From: Tessaracoccus flavescens
Lineage (GTDB): Bacteria; Actinomycetota; Actinomycetes; Propionibacteriales; Propionibacteriaceae
Reading direction: 5' to 3'
Assembly: GCF_001998865.1 (NCBI RefSeq)
Contig: NZ_CP019607.1
Coordinates: 1,364,001-1,428,000, forward strand
Length of the DNA: 64,000 nt
Shown: piece by piece, positions 8,028 to 16,127 of the stretch
Layout of the letters: each line of letters starts with the position of its first letter
Numbering within the stretch: the first letter of the stretch is position 1
Translations under genes and position numbers: made by a program
Notes under the pieces: generated by a model
Databases searched by the model: none
What the model was told of the DNA's origin: nothing
The model's input: only the letters and a program-made list of their open reading frames with translations

Positions 8028-8455
8028 GCCAGGACCTCGACCGCCTCATGGTGCGGGAGCGGATCGGGGACTTGCGCGACTTCGGCCCGCCGCCGACCGG
8101 CTGCTGGGGCCGGACCTGCATCGCGCGGTCGGCCTCGGAGTCGACGCGGCCTCCCCCTCCCGGCACCGGGCGAGCGGCTGGTGCTTCGGCTGGGTCCAAT
8201 TTCGGCCCAGTCCTGGTGACCTCCGCGGTGCGCGACGACCGCACGGCCTCATCGACCTACGCCGCGCTGCCGGGCCATCCGGAGCGCGGGTGGGAGAGGT
8301 TCACCGTCGAGCGACGCGAGGACGGGACCTGGATCGAGGTCGAGGCACACCCCAAGCCTGCGACGTGGTGGTCGAGGCTCGGCGGACCCGCCACGTACGC
8401 GATCCAACGCTGGGTGACCCGGAGATACGTGTCCGCCGCGAAGGGCGACCGGTGA
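8024..8455 (+). pseudogene. DUF1990-family gene broken by frameshifts
   Basis: The C-terminal half is a clear DUF1990 domain (YAALPGHPERGWERFTVER, PATWWSRLGGPATYAIQR, then WVTRRYVSA). The open frame upstream (about 8090-8215) is low-complexity Pro/Ser/Arg sequence. The missing family sequence appears in the other two frames: LHRAVGLGVDAAS near 8116, and LPLPAPGERLVLRLGPISAQ near 8150-8210. At least two compensating indels are therefore needed to restore the family domain. The gene may still yield a protein, since one frame is open from GTG 8024 to 8455, but its middle would be nonsense. It overlaps both neighbours by GTGA junctions. Confidence 0.7.
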
Positions 8456-9126
8456 GCGACCTGGTCGACGCGGCCCGCTTGGCACTGCGCGCGGTGGCCG
8501 ATCCCGAGCGAGCGCCCAGGCAGCAGGCCTACATGCGTTCCGCGATGCCCTTCAACGGGGTGGGGGTCGCTCAGGCGCGGGCCGTCGCCCGCGGTCTGGT
8601 CGCGTCGCACCGGTTCGCCACGGCCAGACAGTGGAGGGAAGGTGTCGCCGAACTGTGGGACGCGGCGACGCACAGGGAGGAGCGCTACGTCGCCATCGGC
8701 CTGATCCGACATCGCGCTTACCGGCGGTGGGCCACGGAAGCGTCAACGGTCGGCCTGCTGATCGTGGACGGCGCCTGGTGGGATCTGGTCGACGAACTGT
8801 CGCACTGCGTCGGAGACCTCTTCCGCGCACGCCCCGACACGATGACCGGCGTCATCCGGGCCTGGGCGCTCGACGAGGATCTCTGGTTGAGGCGCGCGGC
8901 GATCATCTGCCAGCTGGGCTTCCGGGAAGAGACCGACCTCGACCTGCTGAGTTACGCCATCGCAGGCTCGCTCGACGACGGCGACTTCTTCGCGCGCAAG
9001 GCCATCGGCTGGGCGCTCCGCGACTACGCAAGGACGGACGCCGAGTGGGTGCGTCGCTTCGTGGACCGACACCGCGGGCGGTTGTCGCCCCTCTCCGTGC
9101 GGGAGGCGCTGAAGCATCTCGGCTGA
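8452..9126 (+). CDS. DNA alkylation repair protein (AlkD-like HEAT-repeat glycosylase)
   Basis: A 224-residue all-helical protein of the AlkC/AlkD family. Members excise N3- and N7-alkylated purines without base flipping. Family marks are the SAMPFNGVG turn, WDAATHREERYVAIGLIRH, VDGAWWDLVDELSHCVG, and KAIGWALRDYARTDAEWVRR, with the Trp and Asp residues that line the DNA groove in AlkD. The GTG start at 8452 overlaps the stop of the DUF1990 gene, suggesting translational coupling. It is the last gene of the MpaB-DUF1990-AlkD run. Confidence 0.9.
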   Translation: MSDLVDAARLALRAVADPERAPRQQAYMRSAMPFNGVGVAQARAVARGLVASHRFATARQWREGVAELWDAATHREERYVAIGLIRHRAYRRWATEASTVGLLIVDGAWWDLVDELSHCVGDLFRARPDTMTGVIRAWALDEDLWLRRAAIICQLGFREETDLDLLSYAIAGSLDDGDFFARKAIGWALRDYARTDAEWVRRFVDRHRGRLSPLSVREALKHLG

Positions 9127-9189
9127 GCCGCGCGGGCTGGGCCCGCAACCCGGCGGCGCGTGCACCGTCCGGAATGCAGGCCCCCCGGC

Positions 9190-10923
9190 TCAGAAGACCT
9201 GGCGCCAGTTCGTCGTCGCCAGGTCGAGCAGCTCGTCGCCGCGACCGTTGAGCACGGTGCGGATCGCGTACAGGGCGAAGCCCTTGAGCTGCTCCTGCGT
9301 GATCTTCGGCGGGATGGTCAGCTCCTGCCTGCCGGTCGGGATGTCGATCAGGGCTGGCCCGTCATGCTTGAAGGCCTCTCTGAGCGTCTTCTCCAGATCG
9401 GCGGAGTTCTTGACGCTGTAGCCCGCGATCCCCATCGCCTCGGCGACCTTCGCGAAGTCGGGGTTGACCAGGTCGGTGCCGAAGTCGACGAACCCTGCGG
9501 CCTTCATCTCGAGCTCGACGAAGTTGAGACTCGAGTTGTTGAACACGACCACCTTGACCGGCAGCTTCTCCTGGACAAGCGTGATCAGGTCACCGAGCAG
9601 CATGGAGACGCCTCCGTCGCCCGACATCGTGATGACCTGCCGCTTCGGGAACGTGGCCTGCGCCCCGATGGCCTGCGGGACCGCATTGGCCATGCTTCCG
9701 TGGCTGAACGAGCCGAGGATGCGTCGCCTGCCGTTCATGGTGAGGTAGCGGGCGGCGTAGATCACGGGCGAGCCGACGTCGGGGATGAAGATCGCGTCGT
9801 CGGAGGCGATCTCATCGATCAGCTTCGCCACGTACTGCGGATGCAACGGCTTGCCCTTCGGCGACGGCGTGGCCAACTCGTCGAGCTTCTCGCGGGTCTT
9901 GCGGTAGTGCTTCTGGGCATCCTCGAGGTGACCGCGGTCCTTCTTCCTGGCGACGAGACCGTTCAGCGCCGCCGCGGTGTCCTTGACCGTTCCGATCAGG
10001 CCGAGGTCGAGCTGGACTCTGCGCCCCAACTGCTCACCGCGCACATCGACCTGGATGATCTTGGCGTCGTCGGGATAGAACTGCTGGTACGGGAAGTCGG
10101 TGCCGAGCATCAGCAGGGTGTCTGCGCTCGCCATGGCACGGTAACCGCTTGCGAAGCCGAGCAGGCCGGTCATGCCCACGTCGAAGGGGTTGTCGTACTC
10201 GATGGAGTCCTTGCCGCGCATGGCGTGCACGATCGGCGCCGCGAGGGTGTCGGCCAGCGCGACCAGTTCGTCGTGCGCCCCCGCGGCACCGGCGCCGGCC
10301 AGGATCGTGATCTTGCGGCCCCGGTCGAGCAGGTTGGCGGCCCGACGCAGATCCGTGTCGGCCGGAATCACCCGGGGAATCACCTCCGAGGCGAGCGCGA
10401 GCTCGTTGCTCACCGCGTCGCTGAGCGCCACGTCACCGGGGATCACGAGCACCGCGACGCCGCGCTTCGAGATGGCCTCCTGCATGGCGATGCGCAGCAG
10501 GCGCGGCATCTGGTCGGGGCTGCTGACCAACTCGGCCCAGACGGAGCACTCACGGAACAGCTCCTGCGGATGAGTCTCCTGGAAGTAGTTGGAGCCGATC
10601 TCCTCGGACGGGATGTGCGCGGCGATGGCAAGAACGGGAACCCGGCTGCGCTGCGCGTCGAACAGGCCGTTGATCAGGTGCAGGTTGCCTGGGCCACAGG
10701 AGCCCGCACACACGGTCAGCTTCCCCGTCAGCTCTGCCTCGGCCCCGGCGGCGAAGGCCGCGGACTCCTCATGACGGACGTGGACCCACTCGAGCTTCTT
10801 CGAAACGCGGACCGCGTCGGTGAGGCCGTTGAGCGAGTCTCCAGAGAGGCCGTAGATGCGCTCGACTCCCTGTGCTTCGAGCGATGAAATCAGATTCTGT
10901 GCGACATTAGCCATGTCTTGCAT
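9190..10923 (-). CDS. poxB: Pyruvate:quinone oxidoreductase (pyruvate dehydrogenase, acetate-forming), ThDP-dependent
   Basis: A 577-residue thiamine-diphosphate enzyme with the three POX/AHAS domains. The N-terminal Pyr domain has YGLSGDSLNGLTDAV and the catalytic Glu in HVRHEESAAFAAGAEAELTG. The central FAD-type domain has ITILAGAGAAGAHDELVALA. The C-terminal ThDP-binding domain has the GDGG..N motif (MSGDGGVSMLLGDLITLVQE, then FNNSSLNFVELE). It converts pyruvate to acetate and CO2, passing electrons to quinone at the membrane. The length matches E. coli PoxB (about 572). The ATG at 10923 is used; a second ATG three codons later is equally possible, and neither has a strong ribosome site. 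It may work with pta-ackA elsewhere in the window on the acetate node. Confidence 0.93.
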   Translation of the reverse strand: MQDMANVAQNLISSLEAQGVERIYGLSGDSLNGLTDAVRVSKKLEWVHVRHEESAAFAAGAEAELTGKLTVCAGSCGPGNLHLINGLFDAQRSRVPVLAIAAHIPSEEIGSNYFQETHPQELFRECSVWAELVSSPDQMPRLLRIAMQEAISKRGVAVLVIPGDVALSDAVSNELALASEVIPRVIPADTDLRRAANLLDRGRKITILAGAGAAGAHDELVALADTLAAPIVHAMRGKDSIEYDNPFDVGMTGLLGFASGYRAMASADTLLMLGTDFPYQQFYPDDAKIIQVDVRGEQLGRRVQLDLGLIGTVKDTAAALNGLVARKKDRGHLEDAQKHYRKTREKLDELATPSPKGKPLHPQYVAKLIDEIASDDAIFIPDVGSPVIYAARYLTMNGRRRILGSFSHGSMANAVPQAIGAQATFPKRQVITMSGDGGVSMLLGDLITLVQEKLPVKVVVFNNSSLNFVELEMKAAGFVDFGTDLVNPDFAKVAEAMGIAGYSVKNSADLEKTLREAFKHDGPALIDIPTGRQELTIPPKITQEQLKGFALYAIRTVLNGRGDELLDLATTNWRQVF

Positions 10924-11025
10924 TCTTCATCATTCAACCTGTTGGACGAAGCCGAAAGCGGCAATCGGGCTTGTCAATGTTTACCCCAGTCGCGAACACG
11001 CCCGCGATGGCCTCGGCACAGACCC

Positions 11026-11053
11026 TTGACATACAACCAGTTGGTTGTATGTT
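11026..11053 (+). promoter_or_regulatory. Leaderless promoter overlaid by a 24-base operator palindrome
   Basis: TTGACA (11026-11031) and TATGTT (11048-11053) are separated by 16 bases and end six bases before the ATG at 11060. A palindrome with perfect 11-base arms, ACATACAACCA and TGGTTGTATGT (11029-11052, two-base centre), covers the spacer and parts of both boxes. Binding of a dimer here must block RNA polymerase. The obvious ligand is the ArsR-type regulator encoded immediately downstream. Confidence 0.85.
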
Positions 11054-11059
11054 GGACTC

Positions 11060-11407
11060 ATGTCCGACGACGAGGAGCGCGCAGACGCGCTGTTCCACGC
11101 GCTAGCCGACCGGACCCGACGCGACATCGTCCGCCGGGTGCTCGCCGGCGAGCACTCCGTCTCGGCCCTGGCAGCGAAGTACGACATGAGCTTCGCCGCC
11201 GTGCAGAAGCACATCGCCGTCCTGGAGAAGGCCGGCCTGATCACCAAGCGCCGCCGAGGCCGCGAGGCCATGACGAGCGGCGACATCGACGCGGTGCGCT
11301 CGGTCGGCTCGATGCTCATGGAGCTCGAGACGATCTGGCGCGGCCGCATCGCCCGGATCGACGACCTGCTCGCCGAGACCTCGGACCACACACCACCGAA
11401 AGGCTGA
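11060..11407 (+). CDS. ArsR/SmtB-family winged-helix regulator
   Basis: A 115-residue winged-helix protein with the ArsR fold (ALADRTRRDIVRRVLAGEHS, then AALAAKYDMSFAAVQKHIAV, LEKAGLITKRRRGRE). No cysteine metal site is visible, so it is unlikely to be a metal sensor. It belongs with the many ArsR proteins paired with SRPBCC genes. ATG 11060 is chosen over an in-frame codon at 11045 because the latter lies inside the promoter palindrome. The transcript is leaderless. It is probably autoregulated through the 11029-11052 operator, with the SRPBCC gene five bases downstream in the same unit. Confidence 0.93.
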   Translation: MSDDEERADALFHALADRTRRDIVRRVLAGEHSVSALAAKYDMSFAAVQKHIAVLEKAGLITKRRRGREAMTSGDIDAVRSVGSMLMELETIWRGRIARIDDLLAETSDHTPPKG

Positions 11408-11412
11408 CCATC

Positions 11413-11901
11413 ATGCCCGTCACCGCTACCACCCACGACCTCGAGTCCCGCACGATCACCATCACCGCCGACTTCGCCGCCCCCGTCGAACGGGTCTGGC
11501 AGATCTACGCCGACCCGCGCCAACTCGAGCGCACCTGGGGTCCGCCGAGCCACCCAGCGACCTTCGCAGCCCACGACCTCACCCCCGGCGGCCGGATGCA
11601 CTACTACTTGACCGGCCCGGACGGGGAGAAGTACTTCGGCGTCTGGGAGGTGCGCGACGTCGACGCGCCCAACAGCTTCACCTTCGCCGACGGCTTCGCG
11701 GCCGACGACACCTACGCCGTCAATCCGGACCTGCCGGTCGGTGTGACCACGTTCTGCTTCACCCCCAACGGCGATGGCACCCGCATGATCGCCGTCACGA
11801 CCTATCCGACCGTCGAGGCCCTGCAGCAGGTGCTCGACATGGGAGCCATCGAAGGCGCGACCCAGGCGATGGCCCAGATCGACGACCTCCTGGCCGCCTG
11901 A
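11413..11901 (+). CDS. SRPBCC/AHSA1-domain protein
   Basis: A 162-residue START-like (Activator of Hsp90 ATPase homologue 1-like) domain: ITADFAAPVERVWQIYADPR, LERTWGPPSHPATFAAHDL, GGRMHYYLTGPDGEKYFGVW, and C-terminal ALQQVLDMGAIEGATQAMAQ. This fold makes a deep hydrophobic pocket for small ligands. The specific ligand is unknown. It is co-transcribed with the ArsR regulator, a common pairing in which the regulator responds to the same compound or stress. Its 3' end overlaps the convergent monooxygenase-like gene by 107 bases, which is odd and points to a C-terminal extension of that neighbour. Confidence 0.9.
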   Translation: MPVTATTHDLESRTITITADFAAPVERVWQIYADPRQLERTWGPPSHPATFAAHDLTPGGRMHYYLTGPDGEKYFGVWEVRDVDAPNSFTFADGFAADDTYAVNPDLPVGVTTFCFTPNGDGTRMIAVTTYPTVEALQQVLDMGAIEGATQAMAQIDDLLAA

Positions 11902-12205
11902 ACGGCTGGCCCACCCGCGGGCGTGATTCAGGCCTGGGGGTGGTGGGCGCGAGTTCGTAGAAGCCGTGCAGGAGCTCGGACCAGCGTCCGTATTCGGGCG
12001 ACTTCCGGAACCCGTCGGCATGGGCCTCGACCGAGTCCCAGGCGACCAACAGCAGGTAGTGGTCGGGCGACTCGAGCGACCGGCGCAGGGACACATTGAG
12101 GCAGCCCGCCTGCTTCTCCATCAGCGGGCGCGCCTCGATCCAGGCCTCTTCGAAGCGGTCGGCCTCGCCCTGGCGGACCTGGAGAACGGCGTGCTCGAGA
12201 ATCAT
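11795..12205 (-). CDS. Antibiotic-biosynthesis-monooxygenase (ABM) domain protein with anomalous C-terminal extension
   Basis: The first 90 or so residues are a clear ABM ferredoxin-like domain: MILEHAVLQVRQGEADRFEE, LMEKQAGCLNVSLRRSLESP, HYLLLVAWDSVEAHADGFRK, and ELLHGFYELAP. Family members are about 95-100 residues and act as cofactor-free oxygenases or heme/quinone-modifying enzymes. After residue 90 the frame continues for 46 residues of Pro/Arg/Gly-rich sequence antisense to the SRPBCC gene. The adjacent frame stops at 11928. The true stop was probably lost by an indel near 11930-11945. The ATG at 12205 has no strong ribosome site. Confidence 0.75.
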   Translation of the reverse strand: MILEHAVLQVRQGEADRFEEAWIEARPLMEKQAGCLNVSLRRSLESPDHYLLLVAWDSVEAHADGFRKSPEYGRWSELLHGFYELAPTTPRPESRPRVGQPFRRPGGRRSGPSPGSRLRWLPCRAPAAGPRRSDRS

Positions 12206-12282
12206 GGAACCATCGCCGACCCGGCTCCCCCGCTTGCCAGGCGCTTTCGCCTATGCACGGCAGGACACTCCGTCGCGAGGCC

Positions 12283-12626
12283 TCAGACGAGGTCCTCCAG
12301 GCCCGGCAGCTCGTAGCCACGCTCCTCGCTCCACTCGGCGGCACGTCATCGAGAGTGACCTCCCACGCGGCATCGGGAAGGCGCCGCCGCAGCGCGGTGA
12401 CCCCAGCACGGAGGTGCAGCAGCGACTCGAACATGTGATCGGGGTCGGCGGACGGCTTCGACGAGCCGCTCAGCACCTCGGGCCGCTCCTGCGGATAGAA
12501 GCCGAGCAGTTCGGCGTCACCGACGCTGTTCTCGTTGAACGCCGCGCAGGACTGCTCGAGGAGTTCGCGCTCGGCATCAGTGACGGGAGCGGAGCTGGCT
12601 GCCGTGTAGGAGAGAGGAACACCCAT
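12283..12626 (-). pseudogene. Small hypothetical protein with a late frameshift
   Basis: From ATG 12626, preceded by GGGGGAGGA, the frame reads MGVPLSYTAASSAPVTDAER and continues sensibly through ELLGFYPQERPEVLSG and MFESLLHLRAGVTALRRRLP to WEVTLDDV. It then degenerates. The neighbouring frame immediately supplies AAEWSEERGYELPGLEDLV and a stop at 12283-12285. A single indel near 12340 therefore separates two halves of a protein of about 114 residues. The product is not recognised. It is acidic and soluble. It may be live if the indel is an assembly error. Confidence 0.6.
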
Positions 12627-12768
12627 GTGCCATCCTCCCCCGCCATGGGTTCTGCTCCGCGGACAAGCGGCCGTGCGTCGGAGCCGCCCCGGCTGCGCCG
12701 GGCGAGACGACCGCAGCACCTCTCACCGCCGGACGACACCAGCAGGGCCGCTCATGAAGCCCTCGCAC

Positions 12769-12786
12769 GACTCCGTCGGCGGAGTC
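12769..12786. repeat. Short stem-loop in intergenic DNA
   Basis: GACTCCG (12769-12775) pairs with CGGAGTC (12780-12786) around TCGG. There is no T tract. It lies in the 261-base gap between the 12.6 kb hypothetical and the MarR gene. No other gene-like sequence is seen there. Confidence 0.35.
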
Positions 12787-12834
12787 TGCTCAAGGAACGG
12801 AGGTGGGATCGCCGACGAACCAGGTGTGCCATTT

Positions 12835-12870
12835 TTGATTAGCCAAGGTAATGAGCTAGACTAATTAGCT
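12835..12870 (+). promoter_or_regulatory. AT-rich promoter/operator of the MarR-MFS operon
   Basis: TTGATT (12835-12840) and TAGACT (12857-12862), 16 bases apart, form a likely promoter. The eight-base palindrome CTAATTAG (12861-12868) overlaps the -10 region. The stretch is strikingly A/T-rich against its surroundings, as expected for a MarR-type operator. A ribosome site GGAGGG precedes the ATG at 12888. Confidence 0.55.
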
Positions 12871-12887
12871 GGAGAAACGGAGGGCAC

Positions 12888-13337
12888 ATGGCCACGAAGA
12901 CGACGCAGACCATCGACGAGGCGGACATGTTCGCCCTCGCCAACGATCTGCGACTGGCCTGCCAGCGCATAGCGCGCAGGGTCAGGTTCGAGTCGACCAG
13001 TGCCGTCGCGCCCCACCAGTTCTCCGTGCTCGTCTACCTGGGCCGGGTCGGGCCGCAGACGCCCAGCCAGCTCGCCGCCCACGACAAGGTCAGCGCGCCG
13101 TCGATGACGCGCACCGTCAACTGCATGGCAGAGGACGGCCTCGTCGAGAAGGTCCCGCATCCCGACGACGGCCGCCAGGTCCTCGTCCGGGCGACCGAGG
13201 CAGGTGAGGCCGTCGTCCGCGAGACGATCGCCCAGCGCGACTCGTGGATGCTCGCGCACATCGAAGGCCTCGACGCGGCGCAACTCGCCCTGCTGCGTCA
13301 GGCCGCGGACCTGCTCCTGGAGGTGTCGGATGCCTGA
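12888..13337 (+). CDS. MarR-family transcriptional regulator
   Basis: A 149-residue winged-helix MarR protein. The DNA-binding core is HQFSVLVYLGRVGPQTPSQL, AAHDKVSAPSMTRTVNCMAE, and the wing DGLVEKVPHPDDGRQVLVRA. The flanking helices form the dimer interface. GGAGGG lies just before the ATG. The stop overlaps the start of the downstream MFS gene by eight bases. This is the classic arrangement of a drug-responsive repressor with its efflux pump. The AT-rich palindrome upstream suggests autoregulation. Confidence 0.93.
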   Translation: MATKTTQTIDEADMFALANDLRLACQRIARRVRFESTSAVAPHQFSVLVYLGRVGPQTPSQLAAHDKVSAPSMTRTVNCMAEDGLVEKVPHPDDGRQVLVRATEAGEAVVRETIAQRDSWMLAHIEGLDAAQLALLRQAADLLLEVSDA

Positions 13338-14688
13338 ACGCATGAAGACCTTCGCCTCCCTCGGCATCCGTAACTACCGCTACTTCTTCCTCGGCGCCCT
13401 CGTCAGCAACCTGGGCACCTGGATCCAGCGGATCGGCCAGGACTGGCTCGTCCTGACCGACCTGACCGACAACTCGAGCACCGCCCTCGGCATCGTCACC
13501 GCGCTGCAGTTCCTGGCCATCCCGCTGCTGGCCCCCTTCGCCGGCTCGATCATCGACCGCTATCCGAAGCGGAAGGTGCTCGTCGTCACCCAGATCGCGC
13601 TCATGCTCAACGCGCTCGGCCTGTGGGCGCTGGTCGCGACCGAGACCGTCGAACTCTGGCACGTGTACGGGTTCGCCCTGCTGATGGGCGCCATCACGGC
13701 CTTCGACAACCCGGCACGCCAGGCCTTCGTCTCCGAGATCGTGCCGCGCAACTACATCACCAACGCCGTCGGCCTGAACTCCACGTCGTTCAACGGTGCC
13801 CGACTGATCGGCCCCGGCCTCGCCGGCCTGCTTGTCGCGGCGGTCGGCGTCGGCCCGACGCTGCTGATCAATGCGCTCAGCTTCGTCGCCATGATCGGCG
13901 CGATCCTGCTGATGCACGGCGAGGAACTGCATCCCGCCCCAGTGTCCAAGACGCGCGGCGGGGCCATGGACGGCCTGCGCTACCTCGCCGGACGCCCCGA
14001 CCTGATCGTCGTGCTCGTCCTGGTGTTCGTGCTCGGCACCTTCGGCATGAACTTCCAGATCTTCAACGCGACCATGTCGACCGTCGAGTTCGGAGTCGGC
14101 TCCGCGGAGTTCGGCCTGCTCGGCACGGTCATGGCGGTGGGCACCCTCGGCGGCGCGCTGATGGCGGCGCGACGGACCAAGCCGACGCTTCGCACGCTCG
14201 TGCTGTCCATGGTCGGTTTCGCGGTCAGCGCCCTCGCGCTGGCGCTCGCCCCCAACTACTACGTCTACGCGCTCCTGCTGATCCCGGCCGGGTTCTTCTC
14301 GCTGACGGCGATGACGACGGCGAACGCCTCGGTCCAGCTCGGCACCGCGCCCGAGTTCAGGGGCCGCGTGATGGCCGTCTACATGGCGATCTTCATGGGA
14401 GGAACCCCGCTGGGGTCGCCGCTGATCGGCTGGATCGGCCAGGTCCTCGGACCCCGCACCTCTGTGCTGGTGGCTTCCGTGACGACGGGTCTCGCCGCGG
14501 TCGGCGTGTTCGCCTACTTCGTCCTGCACAACGGGATGCGCGTTCGGATCGACCGTCACCCGCTGCGGTTGAAGGTCTGGACGCAGGAGCGTCGCCCGAT
14601 CGACCCTGCCACGCCCGAACCGGCCGAGAGCAACGCCGTCGAGCGCATGGAGGACCGCCGCCGCCCCGAGCGGGCAAGGGCGGCATAG
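13330..14688 (+). CDS. MFS transporter, EntS-like efflux family
   Basis: A 452-residue major-facilitator protein with about 12 hydrophobic segments. Family marks are NYRYFFLGALVSNLGTWIQR at the N-terminus (the MFS_3/EntS-type opening), AGSIIDRYPKRKVLVVTQ in loop 2-3, FDNPARQAFVSEIVP, and MTTANASVQLGTAPEFRGRV before the last helices. A 40-residue charged tail (ERRPIDPATPEPAESNAVER) extends into the cytoplasm. The start codon ATG 13330 lies inside the MarR gene, so the pair is translationally coupled. It probably exports a toxic compound sensed by the MarR protein. The substrate is unknown. Confidence 0.92.
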   Translation: MPERMKTFASLGIRNYRYFFLGALVSNLGTWIQRIGQDWLVLTDLTDNSSTALGIVTALQFLAIPLLAPFAGSIIDRYPKRKVLVVTQIALMLNALGLWALVATETVELWHVYGFALLMGAITAFDNPARQAFVSEIVPRNYITNAVGLNSTSFNGARLIGPGLAGLLVAAVGVGPTLLINALSFVAMIGAILLMHGEELHPAPVSKTRGGAMDGLRYLAGRPDLIVVLVLVFVLGTFGMNFQIFNATMSTVEFGVGSAEFGLLGTVMAVGTLGGALMAARRTKPTLRTLVLSMVGFAVSALALALAPNYYVYALLLIPAGFFSLTAMTTANASVQLGTAPEFRGRVMAVYMAIFMGGTPLGSPLIGWIGQVLGPRTSVLVASVTTGLAAVGVFAYFVLHNGMRVRIDRHPLRLKVWTQERRPIDPATPEPAESNAVERMEDRRRPERARAA

Positions 14689-14753
14689 CGTGCGCGACGC
14701 CCGGCTCACCACTAGAGTCGGGCGTCAGAGCCACAGCGACCAACGGAGGCGGC

Positions 14754-16127
14754 ATGGCCATCAGCGCCCTCGATCTGTTCAAGATCGGCATCGGGCCATC
14801 CTCGTCCCACACGATGGGCCCGATGCGGGCAGGAGCCATGTTCGTCTCCGCCCTCGGGGACCGGCTCGAGCTGGTCGAGTCCGTCCGGGTGGACCTGTAT
14901 GGCTCCCTCGCCGCGACGGGGATCGGCCACGGCACCGACCGGGCGGTCGTCGGCGGCCTCATGGGCCTCGAACCGGACACCGTCGACCCCGACCACTATG
15001 CGACGGCGATCGCGGCGGTCGGGCGCGACAACACCCTCCTTCTCGCCGGACGCCGGGCCATCGACTTCGGCTGGGCCCGCGACCTTCGGCTGCATCGCGA
15101 GGCGCTGCCCCGCCATCCCAACGCGCTCGACCTGACCGCCTTCGACGCCGACGGCGGGGTCGTGCACAGCGACAGGTACTACTCCATCGGCGGCGGCTTC
15201 GTCGTGGACGAGGCGCAGGCAGCCGAGGGAGAGACCGGCGTGGAGGACGTGTCGGTGGAGTTCCCCTTCGCCACCGCCGTCGACCTGCTGGAGATCTGCC
15301 GACGCGAGGGCCTCAGCGTCGCCCAGGTCGTGGCGCGCAACGAGGAGGCCTGGCGGCCGGCCGCCGAGACCAGGGCGGGCCTGCTGCGGGTGTGGGAGGT
15401 GATGGACGCCTGCATCGCGCGCGGCACGCACCAGGAGGGCCTGCTCCCGGGCGGGCTCAACGTCCGCCGTCGTGCCCCCGAACTGCACCGTCGGCTCACC
15501 CGCGACGCCCGGCCCAACCTGATCACCGCGACCTTCGCCGCCATGGAGTGGGTGAACCTGTACGCGCTGGCGGTCAACGAGGAGAACGCAGGCGGCGGAC
15601 GGGTGGTCACTGCCCCCACCAACGGCGCCGCGGGAGTGGTTCCGGCGGTGCTGCACTACTACATGGACTTCGCCGAGGATCCGGGTGAGGACGACGTCGT
15701 CGAGTTCCTGCTCGCCGCGACGGCGGTCGGCGTGCTGCTGAAGCAGAATGCGTCGATCTCCGGGGCTGAGGTGGGCTGCCAGGGAGAGGTCGGCTCGGCA
15801 TGCGCCATGGCCGCTGCGGGCCTGGCCCAGGTGCTCGGCGGCACGCCTGAGCAGGTCGAGAACGCGGCGGAGATCGGGCTCGAGCACAACCTCGGCCTCA
15901 CCTGCGACCCCATCGGCGGCCTGGTGCAGGTGCCGTGCATCGAACGCAACGCGATGGCCTCGGTCAAGGCGATCAATGCGGCACAGCTCGCGCTCGCGGG
16001 CGATGGGACCCACCGGGTGACGCTCGACCAGGCGATCCGGACGATGCGCGACACCGGCCGCGACATGCTCAGCAAGTACAAGGAGACCTCCGAGGGTGGC
16101 CTCGCCGTCGCCTTCATCGAGTGCTGA
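14754..16127 (+). CDS. sdaA: L-serine ammonia-lyase (single-chain, iron-sulfur type)
   Basis: A 457-residue enzyme joining the beta ([31 protein letters not shown]) and alpha ([28 protein letters not shown]) regions of bacterial L-serine dehydratase in one chain, as in E. coli SdaA (454). Conserved cysteines that would hold the [4Fe-4S] cluster are in [17 protein letters not shown] and [19 protein letters not shown]. It deaminates L-serine to pyruvate and ammonia in the cytoplasm. TAGAGT at 14713-14718 is a likely -10, and ACGGAGGC lies five bases before the ATG. The product feeds the same pyruvate pool used by PoxB and PPDK. Confidence 0.95.
   Translation: MAISALDLFKIGIGPSSSHTMGPMRAGAMFVSALGDRLELVESVRVDLYGSLAATGIGHGTDRAVVGGLMGLEPDTVDPDHYATAIAAVGRDNTLLLAGRRAIDFGWARDLRLHREALPRHPNALDLTAFDADGGVVHSDRYYSIGGGFVVDEAQAAEGETGVEDVSVEFPFATAVDLLEICRREGLSVAQVVARNEEAWRPAAETRAGLLRVWEVMDACIARGTHQEGLLPGGLNVRRRAPELHRRLTRDARPNLITATFAAMEWVNLYALAVNEENAGGGRVVTAPTNGAAGVVPAVLHYYMDFAEDPGEDDVVEFLLAATAVGVLLKQNASISGAEVGCQGEVGSACAMAAAGLAQVLGGTPEQVENAAEIGLEHNLGLTCDPIGGLVQVPCIERNAMASVKAINAAQLALAGDGTHRVTLDQAIRTMRDTGRDMLSKYKETSEGGLAVAFIEC

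Noticed and set aside
9160..10887. A 575-codon plus-strand open frame opposite poxB
   Set aside because: It is the antisense shadow of a well-defined ThDP enzyme. Its composition is Asp/Val/Arg/Gly-rich without motifs and it has no ribosome site.
13117..14712. A 531-codon minus-strand open frame opposite the MFS gene
   Set aside because: Composition is His/Asp/Arg/Gly repeats typical of antisense frames, with no family match.
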